A DNA stretch of 64,000 nucleotides, from positions 248,001 through 312,000 of the forward strand of contig CAVSQS010000001.1 in the NCBI GenBank assembly GCA_963730165.1. The letters run 5' to 3'. The notes beneath the pieces were generated by a model, which was not told the DNA's origin, ran no database searches, and was given only the letters and a program-made list of their open reading frames with translations. Position numbers and translations under genes: made by a program. Positions within the stretch are counted from its first letter, which is position 1; every line of letters starts with the position of its first letter. Positions 24,846 to 31,766 of the stretch are shown piece by piece. This DNA comes from DASSQJ01 sp963730165 (GTDB lineage Bacteria > Actinomycetota > Actinomycetes > Actinomycetales > Dermatophilaceae).

Positions 24846-26408
24846 GTGCCCACCGCCGTCCGGCCGCTGCTGCGCCTCGCCGCGGCCCTCCTCGCCGGGC
24901 TCGCCCTGTGGATGGCGTTCCCCGACCTCGACCTGTGGTGGCTCGCACCGGCCGGGGTGGCCATGCTCGGCGCCGCGACCCTGACCACCGGCTTCTGGCG
25001 AGGGGCGGGCCTCGGGATGGTCGCCGGGCTTGCGTTCTTCGTGCCGACCCTGTCGTGGTCGGGCACGTACGTCGGTGTGGTGCCGTGGGCCGCCCTGGCG
25101 ACGCTCGAGGCGCTCTACGTCGCGGCGATGTCCGGGCTCGTCGGCTTCGCCGGCAGGAGACTCGTCGACGTGGGCCGGCCCGGACTCGCCCTCACCCTCG
25201 TACCGCTCGGCTGGGTCGTGCAGGAGTGGGCGCGGTCCACGACCCCGTACGGGGGCTTCCCCTGGGCCCGGCTCGCCTTCAGCCAGGCCGACAGCCCTCT
25301 CGCCCACGTCGCGCGGTGGCTCGGCGCTCCCGGGGTCACGCTGGTCGTGGCGCTCGTCGGCACCGGGCTGCTCGCACTCGGCCTCGGCCTCGTCTCCCGC
25401 CGGCCTCGCACGCTCGTCGCCGGTGCGCTGGTCGCCGCCCTCCCGTGGGCGGCCGGCTGGATCCCGCTGCCGACCGACGGGCGATCGGTCGCGGTCGCAT
25501 TCGTCCAGGGGGACGTCCCGCAGGCTGGGCTCGAGTTCAACGCCCAGCGACGGGCCGTCCTCGACAACCATGTCCGGGGTACCCTCGAGCTCGCACGGTC
25601 CGCCCCGGGCGACCTGACCCTCGTCGTGTGGCCGGAGAACGCATCCGACATCGACCCCCTGCGCAACGCGGACGCCGACGCCGAGATCCGGGCTGCGCAG
25701 GCCGCGGTCGGGGTCCCACTCGTCGTCGGTGCGGTCCTCGACGAGCCTCCGGGGGCCAACTCGAACGTGTCGCTCCTCTACACCGGTGACGGTCCTCCTC
25801 AGCGCTACACGAAGCTGCACCCCGTGCCGTTCGCCGAGTACATCCCGAACCGTGAGTTCTTCGCGATGTTCAGCCCGGCGGCCGACCTCGCCGGCAACTT
25901 CGTCGCGGGCAACGAGATCGGCGTCTTCGAGATCCCGACCTCCGCGGGCACCTACGCCGCGCTCCCGACGATCTGCTTCGAGGTGGCCTACGACGGCCTG
26001 ATGCGCGACAGCGTCGCCGCGGCGGGGGAGACCGACAGCCTCATCCTCGTCCAGACCAACAACGCCACCTTCGGCTACACGGCCGAGTCCGAGCAGCAGT
26101 TCGCGATCTCGCGCATCCGCGCCATCGAGCACGGACGCGCCGTCGTGCACGTCTCGACGGTGGGTGTCTCGGGGTTCATCGCCCCCGACGGCACGGTCAC
26201 CGAGAAGACCGGCCTGTTCACGCCGGCCCAGCGGGTGGGGGACCCGGTGGTGCGTCACGAGCGGACCCCGAGCGACGCCGCCGGCTCGGTGCCCGAGGTG
26301 CTGCTGACCTCCCTCTTCGTGCTGGTCCTCGCCCTCGCGGCGGCCCGTCCGCTGCGCGCTAGGGTGGCGCGAGCGCACCACCGTCCCGAGGAGACCACCC
26401 GTGCCTGA
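24846..26408 (+). CDS. lnt: Apolipoprotein N-acyltransferase
   Basis: A 520-residue membrane enzyme that adds the third acyl chain to lipoproteins. About eight N-terminal membrane segments precede a nitrilase-like extracytoplasmic domain. The catalytic triad is visible as Glu264 (VWPENASD), Lys323 (YTKLHPVPFAEYIP) and Cys377 (TICFEVAY), matching Glu267-Lys335-Cys387 of E. coli Lnt. The GTG at 24846 is 6 nt after TACGGT (24834-24839). It overlaps the mannosyltransferase gene by 8 bp. In M. tuberculosis Ppm1 these two activities are one fused protein; here they are separate genes. Confidence 0.93.
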   Translation: MPTAVRPLLRLAAALLAGLALWMAFPDLDLWWLAPAGVAMLGAATLTTGFWRGAGLGMVAGLAFFVPTLSWSGTYVGVVPWAALATLEALYVAAMSGLVGFAGRRLVDVGRPGLALTLVPLGWVVQEWARSTTPYGGFPWARLAFSQADSPLAHVARWLGAPGVTLVVALVGTGLLALGLGLVSRRPRTLVAGALVAALPWAAGWIPLPTDGRSVAVAFVQGDVPQAGLEFNAQRRAVLDNHVRGTLELARSAPGDLTLVVWPENASDIDPLRNADADAEIRAAQAAVGVPLVVGAVLDEPPGANSNVSLLYTGDGPPQRYTKLHPVPFAEYIPNREFFAMFSPAADLAGNFVAGNEIGVFEIPTSAGTYAALPTICFEVAYDGLMRDSVAAAGETDSLILVQTNNATFGYTAESEQQFAISRIRAIEHGRAVVHVSTVGVSGFIAPDGTVTEKTGLFTPAQRVGDPVVRHERTPSDAAGSVPEVLLTSLFVLVLALAAARPLRARVARAHHRPEETTRA

Positions 26409-27180
26409 GACCACCAGGTCCCCGCTGCGTCGTGTCGCCGTGCTCATCCCGACCTACAACGAGCGCGAGACGGTGCCGGCCGCGGTCCGCGGGGTGCGCG
26501 GTCACGCGCCGGAGGCCGACGTCGTCGTCCTCGACGACAACTCCCCGGACGGCACGGGCGAGGTCGCCGACCGTCTCGCCGCGGAGGACCCCCACGTCCA
26601 CGTCATCCACCGACCGGGCAAGGAGGGCCTCGGCGCGGCCTACCTCGCCGGCTTCCGATGGGCGCTGGAGCAGGGCTACGACGCGCTCGTCGAGATGGAC
26701 GCCGACGGCTCCCACCAGCCTGACCACCTGCCGCGCCTGCTCGCCGCCGCGGCGGAGGCCGACGTGGTCATCGGCTCGCGCTGGGTCCCCGGCGGGCGGG
26801 TCGTCAACTGGCCACTGCACCGCAAGGCCCTCTCCGTCGGCGGCAACGTCTACGTCAAGGTGCTGCTCGGGATGCCGGTCAACGACGCGACCGCGGGCTT
26901 CCGCGTCTACCGCGCCGACGCCCTGCGCACCATGGGTCTCGAGCACGTCGCCTCACAGGGCTACTGCTTCCAGACCGACCTCACCTGGCGGGCCGTCAAG
27001 GCCGGCCTCACCGTCGTGGAGGTGCCGATCACCTTCGTCGAACGCGAGGTCGGGGCCTCGAAGATGAGCCGTCAGATCATGACCGAGTCGCTCCAGCGGA
27101 TCACCGGCTGGGGGGTGCGCCACCGCGCCGCCCAGGTGCGGGGGTTGCTGCGCCGTGAACCGAGGTGGCACGACCTGTGA
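26401..27180 (+). CDS. ppm1: Polyprenol monophosphomannose synthase
   Basis: A 259-residue GT2 glycosyltransferase that transfers mannose from GDP-mannose to polyprenyl phosphate, feeding lipoglycan and protein mannosylation. Features are VLIPTYNERETVPAAV, VVVLDDNSPDGTGEVAD with the DDNSPDGT block, LVEMDADGSHQPDHLPRL (metal-binding DAD) and CFQTDLTWRAVKAGLTVVEV. There are no membrane segments, as in other actinobacterial catalytic domains. The GTG has GAGGAG upstream. A TAGGGT box inside lnt (26360-26365) may give an internal promoter. Confidence 0.92.
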   Translation: MPETTRSPLRRVAVLIPTYNERETVPAAVRGVRGHAPEADVVVLDDNSPDGTGEVADRLAAEDPHVHVIHRPGKEGLGAAYLAGFRWALEQGYDALVEMDADGSHQPDHLPRLLAAAAEADVVIGSRWVPGGRVVNWPLHRKALSVGGNVYVKVLLGMPVNDATAGFRVYRADALRTMGLEHVASQGYCFQTDLTWRAVKAGLTVVEVPITFVEREVGASKMSRQIMTESLQRITGWGVRHRAAQVRGLLRREPRWHDL

Positions 27181-27701
27181 CGCCCTCGGGCGCCACCCCC
27201 TACGCGGCGCGACGGCGCCGTCGCCGGGTGCTGCGCTGGGTCTTCCTCGCGATCCTCCTGGTCCCGATGCTCGAGATCGCGGTCATCATCGCGGTGGGCC
27301 GGGCCATCGGCGGGTGGCCGACCTTCCTCCTCCTGCTGCTCGAGAGCCTGCTCGGCGCCTGGATCGTCCAGCGCGAGGGTGGACAGGCCTGGACCGCGCT
27401 GCGCGAGGCGCTGCGCAGCGGCCGGATGCCCAGCCGTCAGCTGGCCGATGCCGCGCTCGTGCTCGTCGGCGGGACCCTGCTGCTCACGCCGGGCTTCGTC
27501 ACCGACGCCGTCGGCTTCTTCGTCGTCCTCCCGTTCACCCGTCCGGTCACCCGGAGGTGGCTCGAGGCGGCCGTCGCCCGTCGCCTGCTCGGCCCGTTCG
27601 GCGACTGGCCCGGGACCGGCCCGACGTCGGGTGGCGCGCCGCCGCCACGCCCGGGGGACGGGCCGCCGGACGTCATCCAGGGCGAGGTCGTCGACGACTG
27701 A
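27177..27701 (+). CDS. fxsA: FxsA-family membrane protein
   Basis: A 174-residue FxsA-like inner-membrane protein with hydrophobic segments around residues 18-60 and 95-120. The family core is FLAILLVPMLEIAVIIAVG, WIVQREGGQAWTALREAL and DAALVLVGGTLLLTPGFVTD. In E. coli FxsA reduces phage T7 exclusion by F plasmids; the general role is unknown. The GTG overlaps the upstream stop (GTGA), making lnt-ppm1-fxsA one coupled operon, and a perfect palindromic terminator follows. Confidence 0.88.
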   Translation: MTPSGATPYAARRRRRRVLRWVFLAILLVPMLEIAVIIAVGRAIGGWPTFLLLLLESLLGAWIVQREGGQAWTALREALRSGRMPSRQLADAALVLVGGTLLLTPGFVTDAVGFFVVLPFTRPVTRRWLEAAVARRLLGPFGDWPGTGPTSGGAPPPRPGDGPPDVIQGEVVDD

Positions 27702-27714
27702 CCCGGACACGGAG

Positions 27715-27746
27715 GATGCCGGGAGCCCCGCGGGGCTCCCGGCATC
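27715..27746. terminator. Perfect 32-bp palindromic terminator
   Basis: The sequence reads identically on both strands, giving two 16-base GC-rich arms. It sits between the convergent fxsA and rbpA stops and so should end transcription from both sides. No T-run. Confidence 0.8.
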
Positions 27747-27758
27747 AGGGGGTCGGAG

Positions 27759-28118
27759 TCAGGCCGTCTTCTTGCGGACCTTCTCACCGCGCGACTGGCG
27801 CAGCAGGGTCAGGCGCTCCTCGAGCAGCTCCTCCAGCTCGGGGATGGAGCGGCGCTCGAGCAGCATGTCCCAGTGGGTGCGCTGGTGCTTGACCGGCTTC
27901 GGCTCGGGCTCGGGGCCGTCGCCCTGGAGCTTGGCCTCCGCACCGCAGCGGCACTCCCACGTGGGCGGGACGTCGGCCTCCACGGAGAAGGGGAGCTCGA
28001 TCCGGTGCCCGTTGGGGCACAGGTACGTCGTGATGCGCCGCTCGGACGGGACGACGTTCTCGTCCGTCTCCATGCTCAGCGCGCCGAGACGGCTGCCGCG
28101 CAGGCTGCGTTCTGCCAT
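27759..28118 (-). CDS. rbpA: RNA polymerase-binding protein RbpA
   Basis: A 119-residue RbpA, the actinobacteria-specific factor that binds RNA polymerase and group 1/2 sigma factors and stabilises open complexes. Visible are the N-terminal MAERSLRGSRLGALS, the zinc-type core YLCPNGHRIELPF...WECRCGAEA, the basic linker and the C-terminal sigma-interacting THWDMLLERRSIPELEELLEER. Length and order are standard. A GGAAC-N18-GTT promoter lies about 65 nt upstream, consistent with SigR/SigH-type stress control known for rbpA in Streptomyces. Confidence 0.96.
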   Translation of the reverse strand: MAERSLRGSRLGALSMETDENVVPSERRITTYLCPNGHRIELPFSVEADVPPTWECRCGAEAKLQGDGPEPEPKPVKHQRTHWDMLLERRSIPELEELLEERLTLLRQSRGEKVRKKTA

Positions 28119-28180
28119 GGGTGTTCTCCCGAGATCTTGGTGTCCCGCGTCGGTGGAGGTCCCGACCGGGTCTGCGGTGG

Positions 28181-28208
28181 GGAACGTGCAACAGGTGTTC
28201 GTTGTTCC
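28181..28208. promoter_or_regulatory. Bidirectional GGAAC-N18-GTT promoter (SigR/SigH-like)
   Basis: On the - strand GGAAC (28208-28204) is followed by 18 nt and GTT (28185-28183), facing rbpA. The ends are inverted copies, so the + strand also reads GGAAC (28181-28185), 18 nt, GTT (28204-28206), facing the MFS gene. This matches the thiol-stress ECF sigma consensus as I recall it. Confidence 0.6.
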
Positions 28209-28326
28209 GCGACGCGCCGGATGCCGACCCAGCCTGTGATGTGGCTCACAGAGCCGGTCGGCCGCGACGGCGTCCGTCCCGCGTTGCGCCCACGCGCGCG
28301 CCGGGTACGCCGATACCGTTCCGCAC

Positions 28327-29685
28327 GTGAGCACCACCCCTTCCTCGGTCCCGGCCGACCTCACCGGCCCGGCCGCGCTCGACGTCGCCCCACCCACCGT
28401 CAAACGCCGTGTCGTCGCGTGGGGCATGTGGGACTGGGGCACGCAGCCGTTCAACACGGTCATCACGACCTTCGTCTTCTCGGTGTACATCACCTCGAGC
28501 AGCTTCGGCACCACGAACAGGACCTCCACCGCCCTGGCGGTCTCGACCGGCCTCGCGGGCCTGTTCGTCGCGCTGCTCGCTCCGGTCCTCGGTCAGAACT
28601 CCGACCGCTCCGGACGCACCGTGCGCAACCTGCGCCTCCTCACGTGGGTGCTCGCCGGACTCTCGGCCGCGTTGTTCGTCGTGCGCCCCGAGCCGGCCTA
28701 CCTCTGGGTGGGCCTGGGGCTGTTGGCCGTGGGGTCGGTGGTCTCCGAGATCGCGGGCGTCAACTACAACTCGACCATCGACCAGGTGGCGACGTCGAAG
28801 ACGGTGGGCCGGGTCTCGGGCTTCGGCTGGGGCATGGGCTACCTCGGCGGGATCGTCGTCCTGCTGCTCATCTACTTCCTCTTCATCCAGCCCGACGTCG
28901 GACTGTTCGGAGTGACCGGCGATGACGGCATGGACATCCGTGTCTCGATGCTCGTCTGCGGGCTCTGGACGCTGGTCTTCACGGTTCCCGCCTTCCTCGT
29001 GCTCAAGGACCGACCGGTCGAGCGCGTCCCGAGGGTGGGTGTCGTGCGGTCCTACCAGCTGGTGTGGCGCTCGATCACCGGCCTCTGGGCGGTGTCGCGG
29101 CACACCGTCTACTTCCTCCTCGCCTCCGCGCTCTTCCGGGACGGGCTGGCCGGGGTCTTCGCCTTCGGCGCCGTCCTCGCGGCGGGCACCTTCGGGATGT
29201 CGGCGGCCGACGTCATCGTCTTCGGGGCCGCGGCCAACATCGTGGCGGGCCTGGCGACGATGGCCTTCGGCATGCTCGACGACCGGCTCGGCCCCAAGCG
29301 GGTCATCCTCATCTCACTCGGGTCGCTCGTCGTGCTCGGAGTCCTCATCTTCGTGCTCCACGACGGCGGCACCGGGGTGTTCTGGGTGCTCGGTCTGCTC
29401 ATGACGGTCTTCGTCGGGCCGGCGCAGGCGGCCTCACGCAGCTTCCTCGCGCGGCTGATCCCCGAGGGCAAGGGCGGGGAGATCTTCGGCCTGTACGCGA
29501 CGACGGGCCGGGTCGTCTCGTTCCTGTCGCCGGCGGCGTTCGGCCTGTTCATCGCGCTCGGCGCCGCGCTCACCGGCGCGGAGAACACCCAGTACTGGGG
29601 CATCCTGGGGATCGTCCTCATCCTCGCCGCCGGGTTCGCCGTCATGCTCCCGGTCAAGGAGCACGGCGAGCACACGGTCTCCTGA
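28327..29685 (+). CDS. MFS transporter, UMF1 (Atg22-like) family
   Basis: A 452-residue integral membrane protein with about twelve hydrophobic segments. WGMWDWGTQPFNTVITTFVF at the first segment and VNYNSTIDQVATSKTVGRVSGFGWGMGYLGG are typical of the UMF1/Atg22-like branch of the major facilitator superfamily. LARLIPEGKGGEIFGLYATTGR is the conserved loop before segment 11. TACCGT (28314-28319) is 7 nt from the GTG, a leaderless layout, and a second, stress-type promoter may read in from 28181. Substrate unknown; yeast Atg22 exports amino acids. Confidence 0.88.
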   Translation: MSTTPSSVPADLTGPAALDVAPPTVKRRVVAWGMWDWGTQPFNTVITTFVFSVYITSSSFGTTNRTSTALAVSTGLAGLFVALLAPVLGQNSDRSGRTVRNLRLLTWVLAGLSAALFVVRPEPAYLWVGLGLLAVGSVVSEIAGVNYNSTIDQVATSKTVGRVSGFGWGMGYLGGIVVLLLIYFLFIQPDVGLFGVTGDDGMDIRVSMLVCGLWTLVFTVPAFLVLKDRPVERVPRVGVVRSYQLVWRSITGLWAVSRHTVYFLLASALFRDGLAGVFAFGAVLAAGTFGMSAADVIVFGAAANIVAGLATMAFGMLDDRLGPKRVILISLGSLVVLGVLIFVLHDGGTGVFWVLGLLMTVFVGPAQAASRSFLARLIPEGKGGEIFGLYATTGRVVSFLSPAAFGLFIALGAALTGAENTQYWGILGIVLILAAGFAVMLPVKEHGEHTVS

Positions 29686-29703
29686 CGAGGGGCCGCTACC
29701 CGC

Positions 29704-31155
29704 TCAGCCGGCGTACTCCCAGTGCCAGGGCTCGGGGAGTGACCCACCCGCGGAGGCCCACGAGGGGTGGTACCAGCCGTACAGCGGGGCGTTCTGGCGC
29801 ATCCAGCGGTGCGCCGCCGAGCCGAAGTCCTCGACCCCCCCGCAGAGGTCGACGGCCAGCCCGAGACCGTGCCGGCTCGTCCCCGGGGTCGCGGCCCAGG
29901 CGCCGCGGGTCGCCTTGACCTCGACCTGCTCGCCGAGTGACCGGTAGGAGTCGGTGATGCACAGGGGCGTGCCCGTCTGAGCCGCGTAGGCCTGGCTCAT
30001 CGCGCTGAACGACGCGGCCGCGCCGGGAGCGAGTCGCGCGCCCTCGGCCCCCCACACGGGGCAGAGCGCGGATGACGGGAGGGCACCGTTGGGGTAGACG
30101 CCGTCGTCGTCCGAGCAGGGCTTGCCGATGTCGGCGGTCTCGATGATCGAGCTCGTCAGGGCCTCGCGCAGCCGCTGGGCGGCCTGCTTCGCCTCGGGCG
30201 TGCGGGCGCCGACGAGGATGCTCGCGACGGGGCCGGCCTTGTCGACCTCGGCCATCTGCAGCTCGCGCAGGCGACCGATCTTCTCCCGCTGGGTGGTGAT
30301 GACGAGGTCGAGGGACCGCTTGTCCGCCTCGATCTTCTCGCGGGCCACACGGGCCGACTGCTCGGCCTCGTCGGCGGCGGCACTCAGGCGGACCTGCTCC
30401 GCAGTGAGGACCCGCACGTCCTGAAGCGCCCGGGTGCGCTGCTCGGTGATGTACGAGAGGTCACCGAGGGGGTTGCCGACCTTGTCGGGCTCGGACTCGA
30501 GGGCCTGGAGCATCCCCGAGATGTCGGCGTCACCCCCGCCTCCGGAGTACACGTCGAAGACCCAGTCGCGCAGTACGGCGCGGGCGGCCGCGAGCCGGGC
30601 CTCGAGCCGGGCGAGCTGGGCGCGGGCGTCGTTGGACTCCTGGACGGCCGCCTGTTCGGTGGCTTCGGCCTCGACGAGCGACTCGAGGAGGGCGTTGGAG
30701 CGTGCACTCAGGTCGTCCATGGTCCGCATGGCGGCTGCGACCTCGGTGTTCGAGGCCTCGAGCACCGAGGAGATGCGGTCGGCCTCGGCGATCTGGGCGA
30801 AGAGGAAGGCTCCCGCGAGCGGTTCGGGGTGGTCGGGCTCGGAGTGCCCCTGGTCGGGGGAGGAGGACCACGCGCTCGGGGGCGGTGGTGGGGACGACGG
30901 CTTCGGGGTGCTCGTCGACGCGACCGACCCTCCCGACGAGGTCGCCGTGGTCGTGGTCGCGGGCACGGTGACCGTGGGCAGCGGTGCGGTCGTGCTCACG
31001 TGCGTGGCGGTGGGGGTCGGGGTCGCGTCGTCGGCCAGGGCCACGGGCGCGGACATCACCCCCATGACCGCCGTCGTCACCGCACCGACGACCCACCGGG
31101 TCGAGCGGGGCGGACCGCCTCTCGGGACCACCACAGTCTCGTTTCCTACCGACAC
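29704..31155 (-). CDS. Exported coiled-coil protein with VanY-type D-alanyl-D-alanine carboxypeptidase domain
   Basis: A 483-residue secreted or anchored protein. A signal-like hydrophobic segment (residues about 18-41) precedes a Thr/Ser/Pro-rich linker to about 100. Residues about 115-330 form a long coiled coil (VAAAMRTMDDLSARSNALLE onwards, rich in Glu, Ala, Arg). The C-terminal domain is VanY/peptidase M15, with CITDSYRSLGEQVEVK, TSRHGLGLAVDL (zinc His and Asp) and EPWHWEYAG. The layout resembles cell-wall hydrolases activated through a coiled coil, such as those controlled by FtsEX. GTG 31155 is the best start but has a weak Shine-Dalgarno sequence. Confidence 0.85.
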   Translation of the reverse strand: MSVGNETVVVPRGGPPRSTRWVVGAVTTAVMGVMSAPVALADDATPTPTATHVSTTAPLPTVTVPATTTTATSSGGSVASTSTPKPSSPPPPPSAWSSSPDQGHSEPDHPEPLAGAFLFAQIAEADRISSVLEASNTEVAAAMRTMDDLSARSNALLESLVEAEATEQAAVQESNDARAQLARLEARLAAARAVLRDWVFDVYSGGGGDADISGMLQALESEPDKVGNPLGDLSYITEQRTRALQDVRVLTAEQVRLSAAADEAEQSARVAREKIEADKRSLDLVITTQREKIGRLRELQMAEVDKAGPVASILVGARTPEAKQAAQRLREALTSSIIETADIGKPCSDDDGVYPNGALPSSALCPVWGAEGARLAPGAAASFSAMSQAYAAQTGTPLCITDSYRSLGEQVEVKATRGAWAATPGTSRHGLGLAVDLCGGVEDFGSAAHRWMRQNAPLYGWYHPSWASAGGSLPEPWHWEYAG

Positions 31156-31203
31156 ACGGACCCCGTGGAGCCCGCCACACGCCCTGCTTCGCGCGACACC
31201 GCC

Positions 31204-31209
31204 ACCATA
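31204..31209 (-). promoter_or_regulatory. Candidate -10 box for the VanY-like gene
   Basis: Reads TATGGT on the - strand, about 48 nt before the GTG start. No clear -35 box. The rest of the 250-bp gap up to the SSB gene shows no further gene; only a purine-rich Shine-Dalgarno sequence at 31387-31404 for the rightward gene. Confidence 0.35.
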
Positions 31210-31405
31210 GTCACAGGCCTCCTCCCGACACCACCCACCTGCGCGAATACCACCCGTTCGGGCCACGTGAGATCGTCCACACCGGCCGGTCCGGTCCGGG
31301 TCGTCCACAGCTCGGTCCCGCCGCACTGGAACGCGGCCGGGGACGCAGCGATGCTGCAGTGACAGGCGTGGCGGAAGGGACCGGCACCGGGGGAGGGGAG
31401 GGGCG

Positions 31406-31729
31406 ATGGAGTACGTCAACGAGGTGCATCTCATCGGTCGGGTGAGCGCGCCGGGGGAGCCCCGGCGGCTGCCGAGCGGCGACGCGGTCCACGTGCTGCG
31501 GGTCGTCGTGCCGCGCAGCGCAGGGGGCGGGGCCCGCCAGGGGGTGGACACGATCGACGTCGCCTGCTGGACCGCGTCCGCCCGGCGGGTCGCGGCGCGC
31601 CTCGGCGTCGACGACCACGTCGAGGTCGAGGGCCGGCTGCGCCGCCGCTTCTTCCGGGCCGGGGGAGGGGTGGGCAGTCGGTACGAGGTCGAGGTGTCCC
31701 GCCTGCGGCGGGCACGCTCACCCGAGTGA
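31406..31729 (+). CDS. Short single-stranded DNA-binding protein (SSB paralogue)
   Basis: A 107-residue OB-fold protein: VNEVHLIGRVSAPGEPRRLPSGDAV, VLRVVVPRS, DTIDVACWTASARRVAARLG and VEVEGRLRRRFF match the SSB core. It lacks the long Gly-rich linker and acidic C-terminal tip of the main SSB, so it is a secondary SSB, perhaps for recombination or uptake. A strong purine-rich site precedes ATG 31406. A UvrA paralogue follows 37 bp later on the same strand. Confidence 0.8.
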   Translation: MEYVNEVHLIGRVSAPGEPRRLPSGDAVHVLRVVVPRSAGGGARQGVDTIDVACWTASARRVAARLGVDDHVEVEGRLRRRFFRAGGGVGSRYEVEVSRLRRARSPE

Positions 31730-31766
31730 CGCGACGAGGGCCGGGGGAGGTGGCACCATCGGCCGG

